From DASZIT01 sp963819695 (GTDB lineage Bacteria > Actinomycetota > Acidimicrobiia > Acidimicrobiales > RAAP-2): DNA of 64,000 nt. A program made the translations under genes and the position numbers. Shown here piece by piece: positions 24,477 through 33,191 of this stretch. The notes beneath the pieces were generated by a model. That model saw nothing but the letters and a program-made list of their open reading frames with translations. It was not told the DNA's origin and did not search any database. The stretch's first letter is position 1, and every line of letters starts with the position of its first letter. The DNA is taken from positions 620,001 to 684,000 of the forward strand of contig CAWFXD010000002.1 in assembly GCA_963819695.1 (NCBI GenBank), read 5' to 3'.

Positions 24477-24562
24477 CCGTCACCCAAGGCATCCTTCTCG
24501 GTGTCGCGGCACTGATGTTCCTCTATCTGGGCTACGCCATGTTCAAGCCCGAAAAGTTCTAG
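24473..24562 (+). CDS. kdpF: K+-transporting ATPase small subunit KdpF
   Basis: 29 residues. A single helix (GILLGVAALMFLYLGYAMF) is followed by the KPEKF end typical of KdpF, which stabilises the KdpFABC complex in the membrane. It overlaps the preceding peptide by 4 bases, and kdpA begins immediately after its stop (TAGATG). Confidence 0.9.
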   Translation: MTVTQGILLGVAALMFLYLGYAMFKPEKF

Positions 24563-26251
24563 ATGGGCTTCACCTGGACAATCGTCACCCTGGTCATCGC
24601 CCTGGCGCTTACCTGGCGCTTCCTGGGGTCCTACATGGCCGCCGTCTTCGAAGGGCGCGTCCACTTCCTCGGATTCATCGAGCGCCCCGTCTACGCGCTG
24701 CTGCGGACCGACCCGGAGCAGGAGCAGAGTTGGAAGCGTTACGCCGGGGCGATGGTCATCTTCTCGGCCGTGTCGATCGCCTTCACCTATGTGATCATCC
24801 GCATCCAGGGGTCACTTCCGCTAAATCCCCAGCACCTGGGAGCCGTCCCCCAGGCCCTCAGCTTCAACACCGCTTCATCGTTCGTCACCAACACCAACTG
24901 GCAGAACTACGGCGGAGAGACGACCATGTCGTACTTCTCGCAGATCGGCGCCCTCACCGTCCAGCAGTTCGTCTCTCCGGCGGTGGGGATCGCAGTTGCC
25001 ATCGTCCTGATCCGGGGCTTCTCCCGGCGGGGCTCAGCCACGGTAGGGAACTTCTGGGTGGACATCACCCGCTGCATGTTCTACATCCTCCTCCCCGTTG
25101 CCTTCCTCGCCGGGATCCTCTTCGTCGGCGAGGGGGCGGTACAGACGCTGGCAGGCACCGTCAACACCCACGACGCCCTCAACAATGTGACCCAGACGAT
25201 CCCTCGGGGTCCGATCGGCTTCATGGAAGCGATCAAACAGCTCGGGACCAACGGGGGCGGGTTCCTCAACGCCAACTCGGCCACAACCTTCGAGAACCCG
25301 ACCGCGGTGACCAACTGGCTCTCGATCTACCTCCTGTTGAGCATTCCCTTCGCTCTCACCTACACATTCGGGAAGATGGTGGGAAGCATCCGCCACGGCG
25401 CCGCCTTGTTGGCCGCCATGGTGCTCATCTTCGGAGTCTGGGTTGGCTTCACCAGTTACGCCGAGCACCAGCAGAATCCGGCCGTCGCCGCCGCCGGTAT
25501 TCACTCGACCACCGGGAACACCGAAGGCAAGGAGTCGCGGTTCGGCGACACCACCACCGCGTTGTTCGGGGTGTCGTCGACCAGCACCTCGACTGGCTCG
25601 GCCGACGGCGCCTACGACTCGTTCACCTCTATTGGCGGCATGGGTCTGCTCACCGGCATGATGCTCGGGGAGGTGACGCCCGGCGGGACCGGGAGCGGGA
25701 TGTACACCATTCTCATCTACGCCATCATCGCGGTATTCATCGGTGGCCTGATGATCGGGCGAACGCCGGAGTACCTGGGAAAGAAGATCCAGGCCAAGGA
25801 AGTCAAACTCGCCGGCCTCGGGGCCCTGGTCATGCCGATCATCGTGATCATCATCACCGCCATCGCGGTGTCGATCCACGCCGGCCGAGCCGGCCCGCTC
25901 AACTCCGGCCCCCACGGGTTCACCGAGATCCTCTACGGCCTCACCTCCCAGGGGAACAACAACGGCTCGGCGTTCGGGGGCCTCACCGGCAATACCGCCT
26001 TCTACAACATCATCGGGGGGATCGACATGCTGATCGGCCGGTTCGGAATCATGATCCCCGCCCTGGCCCTCGGGGGCGTGCTCGCCGCCAAGAAGGTGGT
26101 ACCCGCCACCCTCGGAACCTTCCGCACCGACAACGGCATGTTCATCGGACTGACCATCGGGGTGATCGTGATCATCGGCGGCCTCACCTTCTTCCCGGCT
26201 GTCTCCCTCGGCCCGATCGTCGAGCAACTCAGCCACGGGACGTTTTTCTGA
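24563..26251 (+). CDS. kdpA: K+-transporting ATPase subunit A (KdpA)
   Basis: 562 residues, the usual length, with ten or more helices. It is the K+-selective channel-like subunit of the KdpFABC pump. Filter-like segments include NTASSFVTNTNWQNYGGE, GTNGGGFLNANSATTFENPT and SQGNNNGSAFGG. RTPEYLGKKIQAKE is a conserved cytoplasmic loop. It overlaps kdpB by one base (TGATG). Confidence 0.97.
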   Translation: MGFTWTIVTLVIALALTWRFLGSYMAAVFEGRVHFLGFIERPVYALLRTDPEQEQSWKRYAGAMVIFSAVSIAFTYVIIRIQGSLPLNPQHLGAVPQALSFNTASSFVTNTNWQNYGGETTMSYFSQIGALTVQQFVSPAVGIAVAIVLIRGFSRRGSATVGNFWVDITRCMFYILLPVAFLAGILFVGEGAVQTLAGTVNTHDALNNVTQTIPRGPIGFMEAIKQLGTNGGGFLNANSATTFENPTAVTNWLSIYLLLSIPFALTYTFGKMVGSIRHGAALLAAMVLIFGVWVGFTSYAEHQQNPAVAAAGIHSTTGNTEGKESRFGDTTTALFGVSSTSTSTGSADGAYDSFTSIGGMGLLTGMMLGEVTPGGTGSGMYTILIYAIIAVFIGGLMIGRTPEYLGKKIQAKEVKLAGLGALVMPIIVIIITAIAVSIHAGRAGPLNSGPHGFTEILYGLTSQGNNNGSAFGGLTGNTAFYNIIGGIDMLIGRFGIMIPALALGGVLAAKKVVPATLGTFRTDNGMFIGLTIGVIVIIGGLTFFPAVSLGPIVEQLSHGTFF

Positions 26252-28323
26252 TGACGATGACGACCACCCAGCCCGGCCCCCCGCCGGGGCCGACCACCCA
26301 GGCTCACGGGGTGGCCCGGGCCCGCGGACTGTTCGATGGCGAGATCCTCCGTCGGGCGCTACTCGACGCCTTCCTGAAGCTGAACCCGACGACCCAGATC
26401 CGGAACCCGGTGATGTTCGTGGTGCTGGTGGGCACGGTGATCACCTTCATCGAGGCGATCGGGACTCCCTCCACCTTCAGCTGGTCCATCACCATCTGGT
26501 TGTTCCTGACCGTCATCTTCGCCAACTTCGCCGAGGCGATGGCGGAGGGCCGGGGCAAGGCCCAGGCCGACACTCTCCGCCGAATGCGGTCGGAGACCGA
26601 GGCCCGGCGCCTGCTCCCCGACGGGACCGAGGAGTTGGTGGCGGCGGCCACCCTGGCCAAGGGCGACCGGGTCGTTTGCGAGGCCGGCGACCTGATCCCC
26701 TCGGACGGGGAGATCATCGAGGGCATCGCCTCGGTCGACGAGTCGGCCATCACCGGCGAGTCGGCCCCGGTTATCCGCGAGTCCGGAGGCGACCGGTCGG
26801 CGGTCACCGGCGGCACCAAGGTGCTATCCGACCGGATCGTGGTGCGTATCACCGCCGAGCGGGGCCAGACCTTCCTCGACCGGATGATCACCCTGGTGGA
26901 AGGGGCCAATCGCCAGAAGACCCCCAATGAGATCGCCCTGACCATCCTCCTGGCCGTCCTCACCATCGTGTTCCTGCCCGTGGTGGTGGCCCTCCAGCCG
27001 TTCGGCCACTACGCCGGTGCGAGCGTATCGGTGGTCGTTCTGATCGCGCTCCTGGTGTGTCTCATCCCCACCACCATCGGGGCGTTGCTGTCGGCCATCG
27101 GCATCGCCGGCATGGATCGACTGGTCCAGCGCAACGTCCTGGCCATGAGTGGCCGGGCGGTGGAGGCCGCCGGCGACGTCCAGACCCTGTTGCTGGACAA
27201 GACCGGCACCATCACCCTCGGCAACCGGATGGCCTCCGAGTTCCTCCCGGTTGGGGGTCACACCGAACAGGAGGTGGCCGACGCCTCCCAACTCGCTTCC
27301 CTGGCCGACGAGACCCCCGAGGGCCGTTCCATCGTGGTGCTAGCCAAGGAGCGCTTCGACATCCGGGAGCGCCAACTCGAGGGGGAGCACACCTTCGTCC
27401 CGTTCTCCGCCACCACCCGGATGTCCGGACTCGACGTCGACCGGCGCCGCATCCGCAAGGGGGCGGCCGAGTCGGTCAAGGCATGGTCCGGCGAGCAGGG
27501 CGGCACCGCCCCCGATGATCTCGACGCCATCGTCGAGCGGGTATCCCGGGCCGGGTCCACGCCGCTGGTGGTGGCCGACGGCCCCGACATCCTCGGGGTC
27601 ATCGAGCTCAAGGATGTGGTCAAGCAGGGCATCCGGGAGAAGTTCGACGAGATGCGGCGGATGGGCATCCGCACGGTGATGATCACCGGGGACAACCCGC
27701 TGACCGCCGCCGCCATCGCCCAGGAAGCCGGGGTCGACGACTTCCTGGCCGAGGCCACTCCCGAGGCGAAGATGGCCCTGATCCGCAACGAGCAGGAGGG
27801 CGGCAAGTTGGTCGCCATGACCGGGGACGGGACCAACGACGCCCCCGCTCTGGCCCAAGCCGACGTCGGGGTGGCGATGAACACCGGGACCACCGCGGCC
27901 AAGGAGGCCGGCAACATGGTCGACCTCGATTCCAACCCGACCAAGCTCATCGACGTGGTGGAGATCGGCAAGCAGCTCCTCATCACCCGCGGATCGCTCA
28001 CCACCTTCTCCATCGCCAACGACGTCGCCAAGTACTTCGCCATCATCCCCGCGCTGTTCGTCGCCACCTACCCACAGCTCAACACCCTCAACATCATGAA
28101 GCTGCATACCCCCCAGAGCGCGGTGCTGTCGGCGGTCATCTTCAACGCCCTGGTCATCGTGGCATTGATCCCGCTGGCTCTCCGGGGCGTCAGGTTCCGT
28201 GCCGCAGGTTCGGCGGCGATTCTCCGTCGAAACGTCTGGATCTATGGCGTGGGCGGGATCATCGTCCCGTTCATCTTCATCAAGCTCATCGATCTCGTGC
28301 TCGTCGCGCTGCACGCCTACTGA
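26251..28323 (+). CDS. kdpB: K+-transporting P-type ATPase subunit B (KdpB)
   Basis: 690 residues. It is the catalytic P-type ATPase subunit. It has the actuator TGES (DESAITGESAP), phosphorylation loop LLLDKTGTITLGN, nucleotide-binding KGAAES and hinge VAMTGDGTNDAPALAQADVG. ATG 26251 is coupled to the kdpA stop. The same reading frame happens to be open back through kdpA, giving a misleading ~1,200-codon frame. Only the part from 26251 is real. Confidence 0.97.
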   Translation: MTMTTTQPGPPPGPTTQAHGVARARGLFDGEILRRALLDAFLKLNPTTQIRNPVMFVVLVGTVITFIEAIGTPSTFSWSITIWLFLTVIFANFAEAMAEGRGKAQADTLRRMRSETEARRLLPDGTEELVAAATLAKGDRVVCEAGDLIPSDGEIIEGIASVDESAITGESAPVIRESGGDRSAVTGGTKVLSDRIVVRITAERGQTFLDRMITLVEGANRQKTPNEIALTILLAVLTIVFLPVVVALQPFGHYAGASVSVVVLIALLVCLIPTTIGALLSAIGIAGMDRLVQRNVLAMSGRAVEAAGDVQTLLLDKTGTITLGNRMASEFLPVGGHTEQEVADASQLASLADETPEGRSIVVLAKERFDIRERQLEGEHTFVPFSATTRMSGLDVDRRRIRKGAAESVKAWSGEQGGTAPDDLDAIVERVSRAGSTPLVVADGPDILGVIELKDVVKQGIREKFDEMRRMGIRTVMITGDNPLTAAAIAQEAGVDDFLAEATPEAKMALIRNEQEGGKLVAMTGDGTNDAPALAQADVGVAMNTGTTAAKEAGNMVDLDSNPTKLIDVVEIGKQLLITRGSLTTFSIANDVAKYFAIIPALFVATYPQLNTLNIMKLHTPQSAVLSAVIFNALVIVALIPLALRGVRFRAAGSAAILRRNVWIYGVGGIIVPFIFIKLIDLVLVALHAY

Positions 28324-28336
28324 TGGAGGCCCGCTG

Positions 28337-28939
28337 ATGCTCGTCCACCTTCGCCGATCATTCACCATGGCCGTGATCAGTTTGATCATCTTCGGCTTCG
28401 TCTATGCATTGGCGGGAACCGGTGTCGCCCAGGTGCTGTTCAAAAACCAGGCCAACGGGTCGATCGGCCCCAATGGGTCGACGCTCATCGGCCAGAACTG
28501 GTCGAGCCCGAAGTGGTTCCATGGCCGTCCTGACGACACCGGCCCTTATGCCGCCGATCCAAAAGCCACCCCGCCGGTCGCCGGAGGGGACAACCCGCTC
28601 GTCGCCAACGGCAACAGCGGCGAGTCAGGGGCGCAGAATCTTGGCCCGCACTCCAAGGTCCTGTTGACGAATACTCAAGCCCTGGTCGCCTACTGGCACA
28701 ATCTGGGCGTCAACCCGACTCCGGACCTGGTCACGACCTCGGGGAGCGGCTACGACCCCGACATCACCCCGGCCGACGCGGAGGTCCAGATCCCCATGGT
28801 CTCCAGGGCCACCGGCATCTCCGCCTCCGCGCTGCAGGCGCTCATCGCTCGGGAGACCAACAGCCCCCAGCTGGGTTTCCTGGGCAGCAGTTTCATCGAT
28901 GTCCTCCAGCTGAACGAGGCGCTCGCGAATCTCCACTGA
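28337..28939 (+). CDS. kdpC: K+-transporting ATPase subunit C (KdpC)
   Basis: 200 residues. One N-terminal helix (FTMAVISLIIFGFVYALAGTGV) anchors a soluble domain with LIGQNWSSPKWFHGRPD, SGSGYDPDITPADAEVQIP and VSRATGISASALQALI, all classic KdpC motifs. Ribosome-binding site GGAGG precedes ATG 28337, 13 bases after kdpB. This completes a full kdpFABC operon. Confidence 0.96.
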   Translation: MLVHLRRSFTMAVISLIIFGFVYALAGTGVAQVLFKNQANGSIGPNGSTLIGQNWSSPKWFHGRPDDTGPYAADPKATPPVAGGDNPLVANGNSGESGAQNLGPHSKVLLTNTQALVAYWHNLGVNPTPDLVTTSGSGYDPDITPADAEVQIPMVSRATGISASALQALIARETNSPQLGFLGSSFIDVLQLNEALANLH

Positions 28940-29047
28940 GAGGCGGGGCTCCGATGTCAGGGATCCCGAGACGCCGGTCCCCGGACCGGAAGCGGATGGA
29001 ACTGCCTGATCTTCACCAATCCGGCGTTTCCTACCAGTCGGTCTCGC

Positions 29048-30283
29048 TCAGGTTGACCGGACGGTGAGCGCCCGGCCGTTGTCCTGCATGATGTGGCGGA
29101 TGTCTTCCTCGGGGAAGTCGTAGCGGCGCAGGTCCAGCGCAAAGTCCCGGGGCTCGGGAAGGCCTTCGGCATGCGGCCAGTCGGACCCGAACAGCAGCCG
29201 GTCCACCCCCAGCACGTCCTTCAGCACCCCCATGTCGTCCTCGTAGAACGGGGCGACCCAGACGTGCTCCCGGAATGCTTCGACCGGGTCGGACCGGAAG
29301 GATGTCGGCATCTGCCCGTAGGACTTGGCCAGCTTCTTGATCAGCAGCGGTACCCATTCGGCGCCGGATTCGATGGTGGCGACCCGGACATTGGGGAAGC
29401 GGTCGAACAGGCCCTGGCAGACCAGGGCGGCCATGGTTTCGAACGGTGGACGGTCGGAGCTGATCACCGAGCGCAGCGGGGAATGCCGGAACGCCTCCAG
29501 GTCGCCGTAGGGCTCCCAGTCGTTGATGTAACGACCGTATCCGGCGTCACCCGAATGGATGCCGACGGTCACCCCGGACTCGTTGACCAATCCCCAGAAC
29601 GGGTCGAACCGGGTATCGGCGGGGGAGATCAAACCGATGGGGGAGTGGGCCGGCCCCCCTTTGATGCAGACGATCCGGGCATCGGCTTCGAGCACCCGGG
29701 AAAGCTCGGCCACCGCGGCGTCCACATCCACCAGCGTGATCATGGGGGCGGCATAGATCCGCTCCTGGTAGGCGTACCCCCAGTCGTCCTCCAGCCAGCG
29801 GTTGAAGGCGCTGAACGCCGCCACCAGTGCCGGCGGGTCCGAGGCCAGGGATTCCTCCATGCCCACCCCCAGGGTAGGGAACAGGAAGCATCCGTTGAGG
29901 CCCTGGCGATCCATGACCGCCAGGCGGGCGTCGCGGTCGCGGTACTCGGGCCGGATCGGCTCGAGCTCACCGAACAGGGCTCGGATGTCCTTGGAACCGG
30001 GATTCCGGCCCCGGAAGTACTCGTCCAGGCTGCCCGGCTTGGCCACCGGGTCAAAGGTGGGGTTCGGGATGAACTTGCTCACTTTGCCTCCGACCAGCAA
30101 GCGGGGTCGCCCGTTGATCTCGGCCCACTGCATGGCTCGCTTGGCCATCTCCTTGGGAATATGCCGGGTGTAGGCGTCGGTAGCTTCGTAGTAGTGGTTG
30201 TCGGCATCGAAGGTGGTGTAGTCGACCGCGGGGGAGCGCTCTTCCGTCTTCGCTGCCGGGACTTCGGTGATGGTGGTGGTCAC
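29048..30283 (-). CDS. Amidohydrolase family 2 (TIM-barrel metal-dependent hydrolase/decarboxylase)
   Basis: 411 residues. The family-2 pattern includes DADNHYYEATDAYTRHIP (in place of the HxH of classic members), VGIHSGDAGYG, VRVATIESGAEWVP and DRLLFGSDWPHAEG with the catalytic-type Asp/His. Such proteins are common in actinobacterial gene sets for lipid or aromatic breakdown, and some are decarboxylases. GTG 30283 follows GAGGAGCACCT. It lies 63 bases downstream of a related amidohydrolase, and both are probably controlled by the divergent TetR protein. Confidence 0.85.
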   Translation of the reverse strand: MTTTITEVPAAKTEERSPAVDYTTFDADNHYYEATDAYTRHIPKEMAKRAMQWAEINGRPRLLVGGKVSKFIPNPTFDPVAKPGSLDEYFRGRNPGSKDIRALFGELEPIRPEYRDRDARLAVMDRQGLNGCFLFPTLGVGMEESLASDPPALVAAFSAFNRWLEDDWGYAYQERIYAAPMITLVDVDAAVAELSRVLEADARIVCIKGGPAHSPIGLISPADTRFDPFWGLVNESGVTVGIHSGDAGYGRYINDWEPYGDLEAFRHSPLRSVISSDRPPFETMAALVCQGLFDRFPNVRVATIESGAEWVPLLIKKLAKSYGQMPTSFRSDPVEAFREHVWVAPFYEDDMGVLKDVLGVDRLLFGSDWPHAEGLPEPRDFALDLRRYDFPEEDIRHIMQDNGRALTVRST

Positions 30284-30346
30284 AGGTGCTCCTCTTGGTT
30301 CAGTTGGCTCAGTTGGCGATTCGGTCTGCTTGGAGGTGCCGCCCGA

Positions 30347-31276
30347 TCAGTCGAGGCCCAGCACCCGTAGGGCGTTGGTGCGGAGGAATTTGGGCCAGAC
30401 GTCGTCTTTGAATCCGACGTTCGGCATCTCCGTCATGATCCGTTCGATGGAGAGACCCATCGGGAAGTAGCCGGCGTAGATGATCTTGTCGGCACCCCGG
30501 GTGTTGGCGTAGTTGATGATGTCCTGCGGGTAGTACTTGGGGGCGAAGGCGCTGGTGGAATAGTGCAGTCCCGGCCACTTGAGCATGAGTTTGACGGCTA
30601 GCTCGGTCCAGGGCTCGCAACCGTGCCGGGTCACGAAGATGAGGTCGGGGAAGTCGAACATCACTTCGTCGATCAGCTCGACGTGCTGGGGGGCGGCCTT
30701 GAGCCGGGGTCCGGGGATACCCGCGCAGCAGAAGATGGGAATCCCCAGCTCCACGCATTTGGCGTAGAGCGGGTACATCTTCTTGTCATTGATGGGAACC
30801 TGAGGAAAGGTGCCGCTCGGGAACACCCCCACCGCCCGGGTGCCGTAGGTCTCGTGCTCACGAACCAGCCGCCGGATCCCCTCCATGCCGTCGTTGGGAT
30901 CTGCGCTCGAGGAGGCGATGAAGCGGTCGGGGTGGCGTTTCATCGCCTCGGCTCCGATGCCTGACGGGTCGCCCACCCCGATCAACCCCTTGTCGATCCC
31001 CCAGAGGTCCATCTCCCGCAGGGTGACCCCGATCGGGTCGTCGGAGCCCTCCAGCGCCTTCTCCGGCACATCTTTGAACATGTACTCGACCGGGAAGTCG
31101 AACTCTTCCTTCGACTGGGTGTCCTTGGTCTGCCGGGTGATGAACCGGTAGACCTCCTTCATGTCGGGGTGGGGGAACCCCAACATGGTGTCCACGGCCC
31201 CGATGTCTGATGGCATGCCCATGGGCCGTTCTTCCCCCTTCGATGCGCCGCGGCGGCGCGGTCGGATGTTGCTCAC
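30347..31276 (-). CDS. Amidohydrolase family 2 protein
   Basis: 309 residues. VDTMLGFPHPDMKEVYRF replaces the usual DxHxH strand, DLWGIDKGLIGVGDPSGIGAEA and FPDLIFVTRHGCEPWTELAV match the barrel core, and DKIIYAGYFPMG stands where GSDxP is typical, so the metal site may be atypical. GTG 31276 (N-terminus SNIRP) is the first start. ATG 31222 (MGMPSDIG) is an alternative. The promoter with a palindrome lies directly upstream. Confidence 0.75.
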   Translation of the reverse strand: MSNIRPRRRGASKGEERPMGMPSDIGAVDTMLGFPHPDMKEVYRFITRQTKDTQSKEEFDFPVEYMFKDVPEKALEGSDDPIGVTLREMDLWGIDKGLIGVGDPSGIGAEAMKRHPDRFIASSSADPNDGMEGIRRLVREHETYGTRAVGVFPSGTFPQVPINDKKMYPLYAKCVELGIPIFCCAGIPGPRLKAAPQHVELIDEVMFDFPDLIFVTRHGCEPWTELAVKLMLKWPGLHYSTSAFAPKYYPQDIINYANTRGADKIIYAGYFPMGLSIERIMTEMPNVGFKDDVWPKFLRTNALRVLGLD

Positions 31277-31281
31277 GGTCT

Positions 31282-31315
31282 ATACTAATACTAGAATCTA
31301 GTTTCGGTTTGTCAA
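31282..31315 (-). promoter_or_regulatory. Promoter and palindromic operator upstream of the amidohydrolase pair
   Basis: On the minus strand the -35 is TTGACA (31315-31310), then a 16-base spacer, then -10 TAGTAT (31293-31288). TAGTAT occurs again at 31287-31282. A perfect palindrome ACTAGA-A-TCTAGT (31290-31302) overlaps the spacer and -10. It is a likely site for the TetR protein encoded divergently at 31423. Confidence 0.55.
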
Positions 31316-31422
31316 ACGACCTGGTCAAGCCGACTGATTTTCCGGCCACGATCGCAAAAGGAGCAGGGAATGGGACCACAGATTCCCCCACCAACCGCGG
31401 CAACCTACTGGTGAGGAGCATC

Positions 31423-32052
31423 GTGCTCCTCGACGAAGGTCCGACCGCCGGAGGCCTCAGCACCAACCAGGCTGCCCGCCGTCAACGGATCGTTGACACC
31501 GCCCTGGCCCTGCTCGAGGTCCGCGAGTACGACCGTATCCAGGTCAAGGACGTGGCCGAAGGCGCCTCGGTGGCGCTGGGCACCGTGTACCACTACTTCT
31601 CGTCCAAGGAGCAACTCTTCGGCGAGGTGTTGGTGCAGTGGGCCGGGACCCTCCCCGCCAACATCACCCGCCGGTCGCTGGCCGGCACGGATCCGGCCTC
31701 CCGCCTGGAGGACGCGCTCCACCGATCGGTTCGGGCCTTCGAACGCCGCCCTCAACTGGCCAAACTGGTCGCCCGCCTGGAGGTTTCCGAAGACCCCTTC
31801 GCCACCGATGTGCTGAACCGGTTGGATGCGACCACCAACCAGGTCTATCTGGCCGCGCTCGAAGGCTTCGAACCCGAGGTCGCCCTGCGGATGGTGCGGG
31901 TGGCGGACGCCGTGCTCGACAGCTCGCTGCGGGCATGGTCGGCCGGACGGCTGCCCATCAAAGAGGTGTACCGGTCACTCAGCGATGTGGTCGAACTGTT
32001 GTTGCCCGAAGCTCAGCGCACCGGTTCGGAGACCACCCCGAAGCGCTCCTGA
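31423..32052 (+). CDS. TetR family transcriptional regulator
   Basis: 209 residues. The HTH is in RRQRIVDTALALLEVREYDRIQVKDVAEGASVALGTVYHYFSSKEQLFGEVL. The ligand-binding part resembles KstR-like regulators in its helical spacing (FERRPQLAKLVARLEVSEDPFATDVL). GTG 31423 follows AGGAGC at a good distance. GTG 31411 is in frame. It is divergent from two amidohydrolases. Its 3' end overlaps the convergent sulfotransferase gene by 40 bases. Confidence 0.85.
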   Translation: MLLDEGPTAGGLSTNQAARRQRIVDTALALLEVREYDRIQVKDVAEGASVALGTVYHYFSSKEQLFGEVLVQWAGTLPANITRRSLAGTDPASRLEDALHRSVRAFERRPQLAKLVARLEVSEDPFATDVLNRLDATTNQVYLAALEGFEPEVALRMVRVADAVLDSSLRAWSAGRLPIKEVYRSLSDVVELLLPEAQRTGSETTPKRS

Positions 32053-33191
32053 TAGCGGGCCGACCGCTCACGGAGCTCGTCGGCGTCGAGCCCGGTGTCG
32101 GCAAACCGGTAGCGGGCTCCGCCCCCGCCCCCGTCGCCGGGGTTGCCGGCCAGAAAAGCGCGCATGCGATGCTCGGTGTCGCCGGTGAGCTCCCGGCCGA
32201 GGGCCGCGTAGAGCTGGTTGATGGTCGAGAACGGGTCGTCGACGAACTCGGAGAACTGGACGTCGACCACCTGGTCGGGCGGAAAGATCTCGCGGTCCCG
32301 CGCCTCCATACCCCGGTCGAGTCCCAAGAAGATGTCGTCGGCATAGTCGGCGGCGATCTCGGGGAGCGAGGTCTCGTCGGTGGCCATCCCCCGCAGATGG
32401 GCCGCCAGCGCGCTGGTGGAGGCGATGACCTTCAGCGGGTCCCGATGGGTCTGGATGACGATGGCGTCGGGGTACTCGGCGGCCAGGTTGTCGAGGGACC
32501 AGAGATGGGCAGGGGACTTGAGGAGCCATTGATCGGCGGGATGTCGCGACTGCAGGTGCTGGAGATAGCGCCGGTGCCATTGGTAGGCGGACCCGAGGTC
32601 GGCCTCGTGGAGGAGCCAACGGTTGTAGGTCGGTATTCGGTACTGGATGGAGAAGATCATGCTGCGGAAGTCGCCGGCGGTGATGCGCACGCACTCCTGG
32701 CTGAGGCGGGCACCCATCGGATGGAAGGTGGTGAACCCGGGCATCAGCGATTCGGCCATGTCGATGTTGGCCTGCACCTCGGCGATCCGCGGATCGGATT
32801 CGTAGGTCTCGGTCTCCGGGGGAGGAAGCGGACGGTCGACCTCCCAGGTGAGCGGGGCCCGCAGCGCCGGGTCCTGGGCCAGGAGGTCATGGAGGATGGT
32901 GGTGCCGGTGCGGGGTTGACCGACGATGACCAGGGGCCGGTCGATGGTGCCGGCGGCAACTTCAGGGTGGTCGCGTCGCCAGGCGTTGATGGCCAGCCGG
33001 GTGGCGAGGTAATTGGCGATCTCGGAACCGGCGATCTCCACCCCCAGGTCGTTCAGCCGGGCTTCCTGCTGCAACGAGTCGAGGAGGATGTCGAGGCCCT
33101 CCTGCCAGGCGATGCCGCCGAAGTCGTCCTCGCCGGTGGCGGCGACCGCCTCGATCACCAGGCGGTCGCGGTCGAAGCGTTCGGCGCCCAT
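32013..33191 (-). CDS. Sulfotransferase family protein
   Basis: 392 residues. The 5'-phosphosulfate loop is RPLVIVGQPRTGTTILHDLLAQDPALRAPLTWEV. The 3'-phosphate-binding region is VIQTHRDPLKVIASTSALAA, preceded by QWLLKSPAHLWSL. It transfers sulfate from PAPS to an unknown acceptor and releases PAP. ATG 33191 overlaps the stop of the upstream DUF1214 gene (TGATG). ATG 33200 is an alternative. A CysQ/IMPase-type phosphatase is encoded divergently nearby and could remove PAP. Confidence 0.88.
   Translation of the reverse strand: MGAERFDRDRLVIEAVAATGEDDFGGIAWQEGLDILLDSLQQEARLNDLGVEIAGSEIANYLATRLAINAWRRDHPEVAAGTIDRPLVIVGQPRTGTTILHDLLAQDPALRAPLTWEVDRPLPPPETETYESDPRIAEVQANIDMAESLMPGFTTFHPMGARLSQECVRITAGDFRSMIFSIQYRIPTYNRWLLHEADLGSAYQWHRRYLQHLQSRHPADQWLLKSPAHLWSLDNLAAEYPDAIVIQTHRDPLKVIASTSALAAHLRGMATDETSLPEIAADYADDIFLGLDRGMEARDREIFPPDQVVDVQFSEFVDDPFSTINQLYAALGRELTGDTEHRMRAFLAGNPGDGGGGGARYRFADTGLDADELRERSARYQERFGVVSEPVR

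Noticed and set aside
25034..26236. A 400-codon minus-strand frame opposite kdpA
   Set aside because: It is rich in Asp, Glu, Gly and His with no domain, a mirror of the strongly conserved kdpA frame.
24730..28323. A ~1,200-codon open frame spanning kdpA and kdpB
   Set aside because: Its first 500 codons lie over kdpA in another frame and have an Arg/His-rich composition typical of GC-rich shadow frames. Only the kdpB part from 26251 has family motifs.
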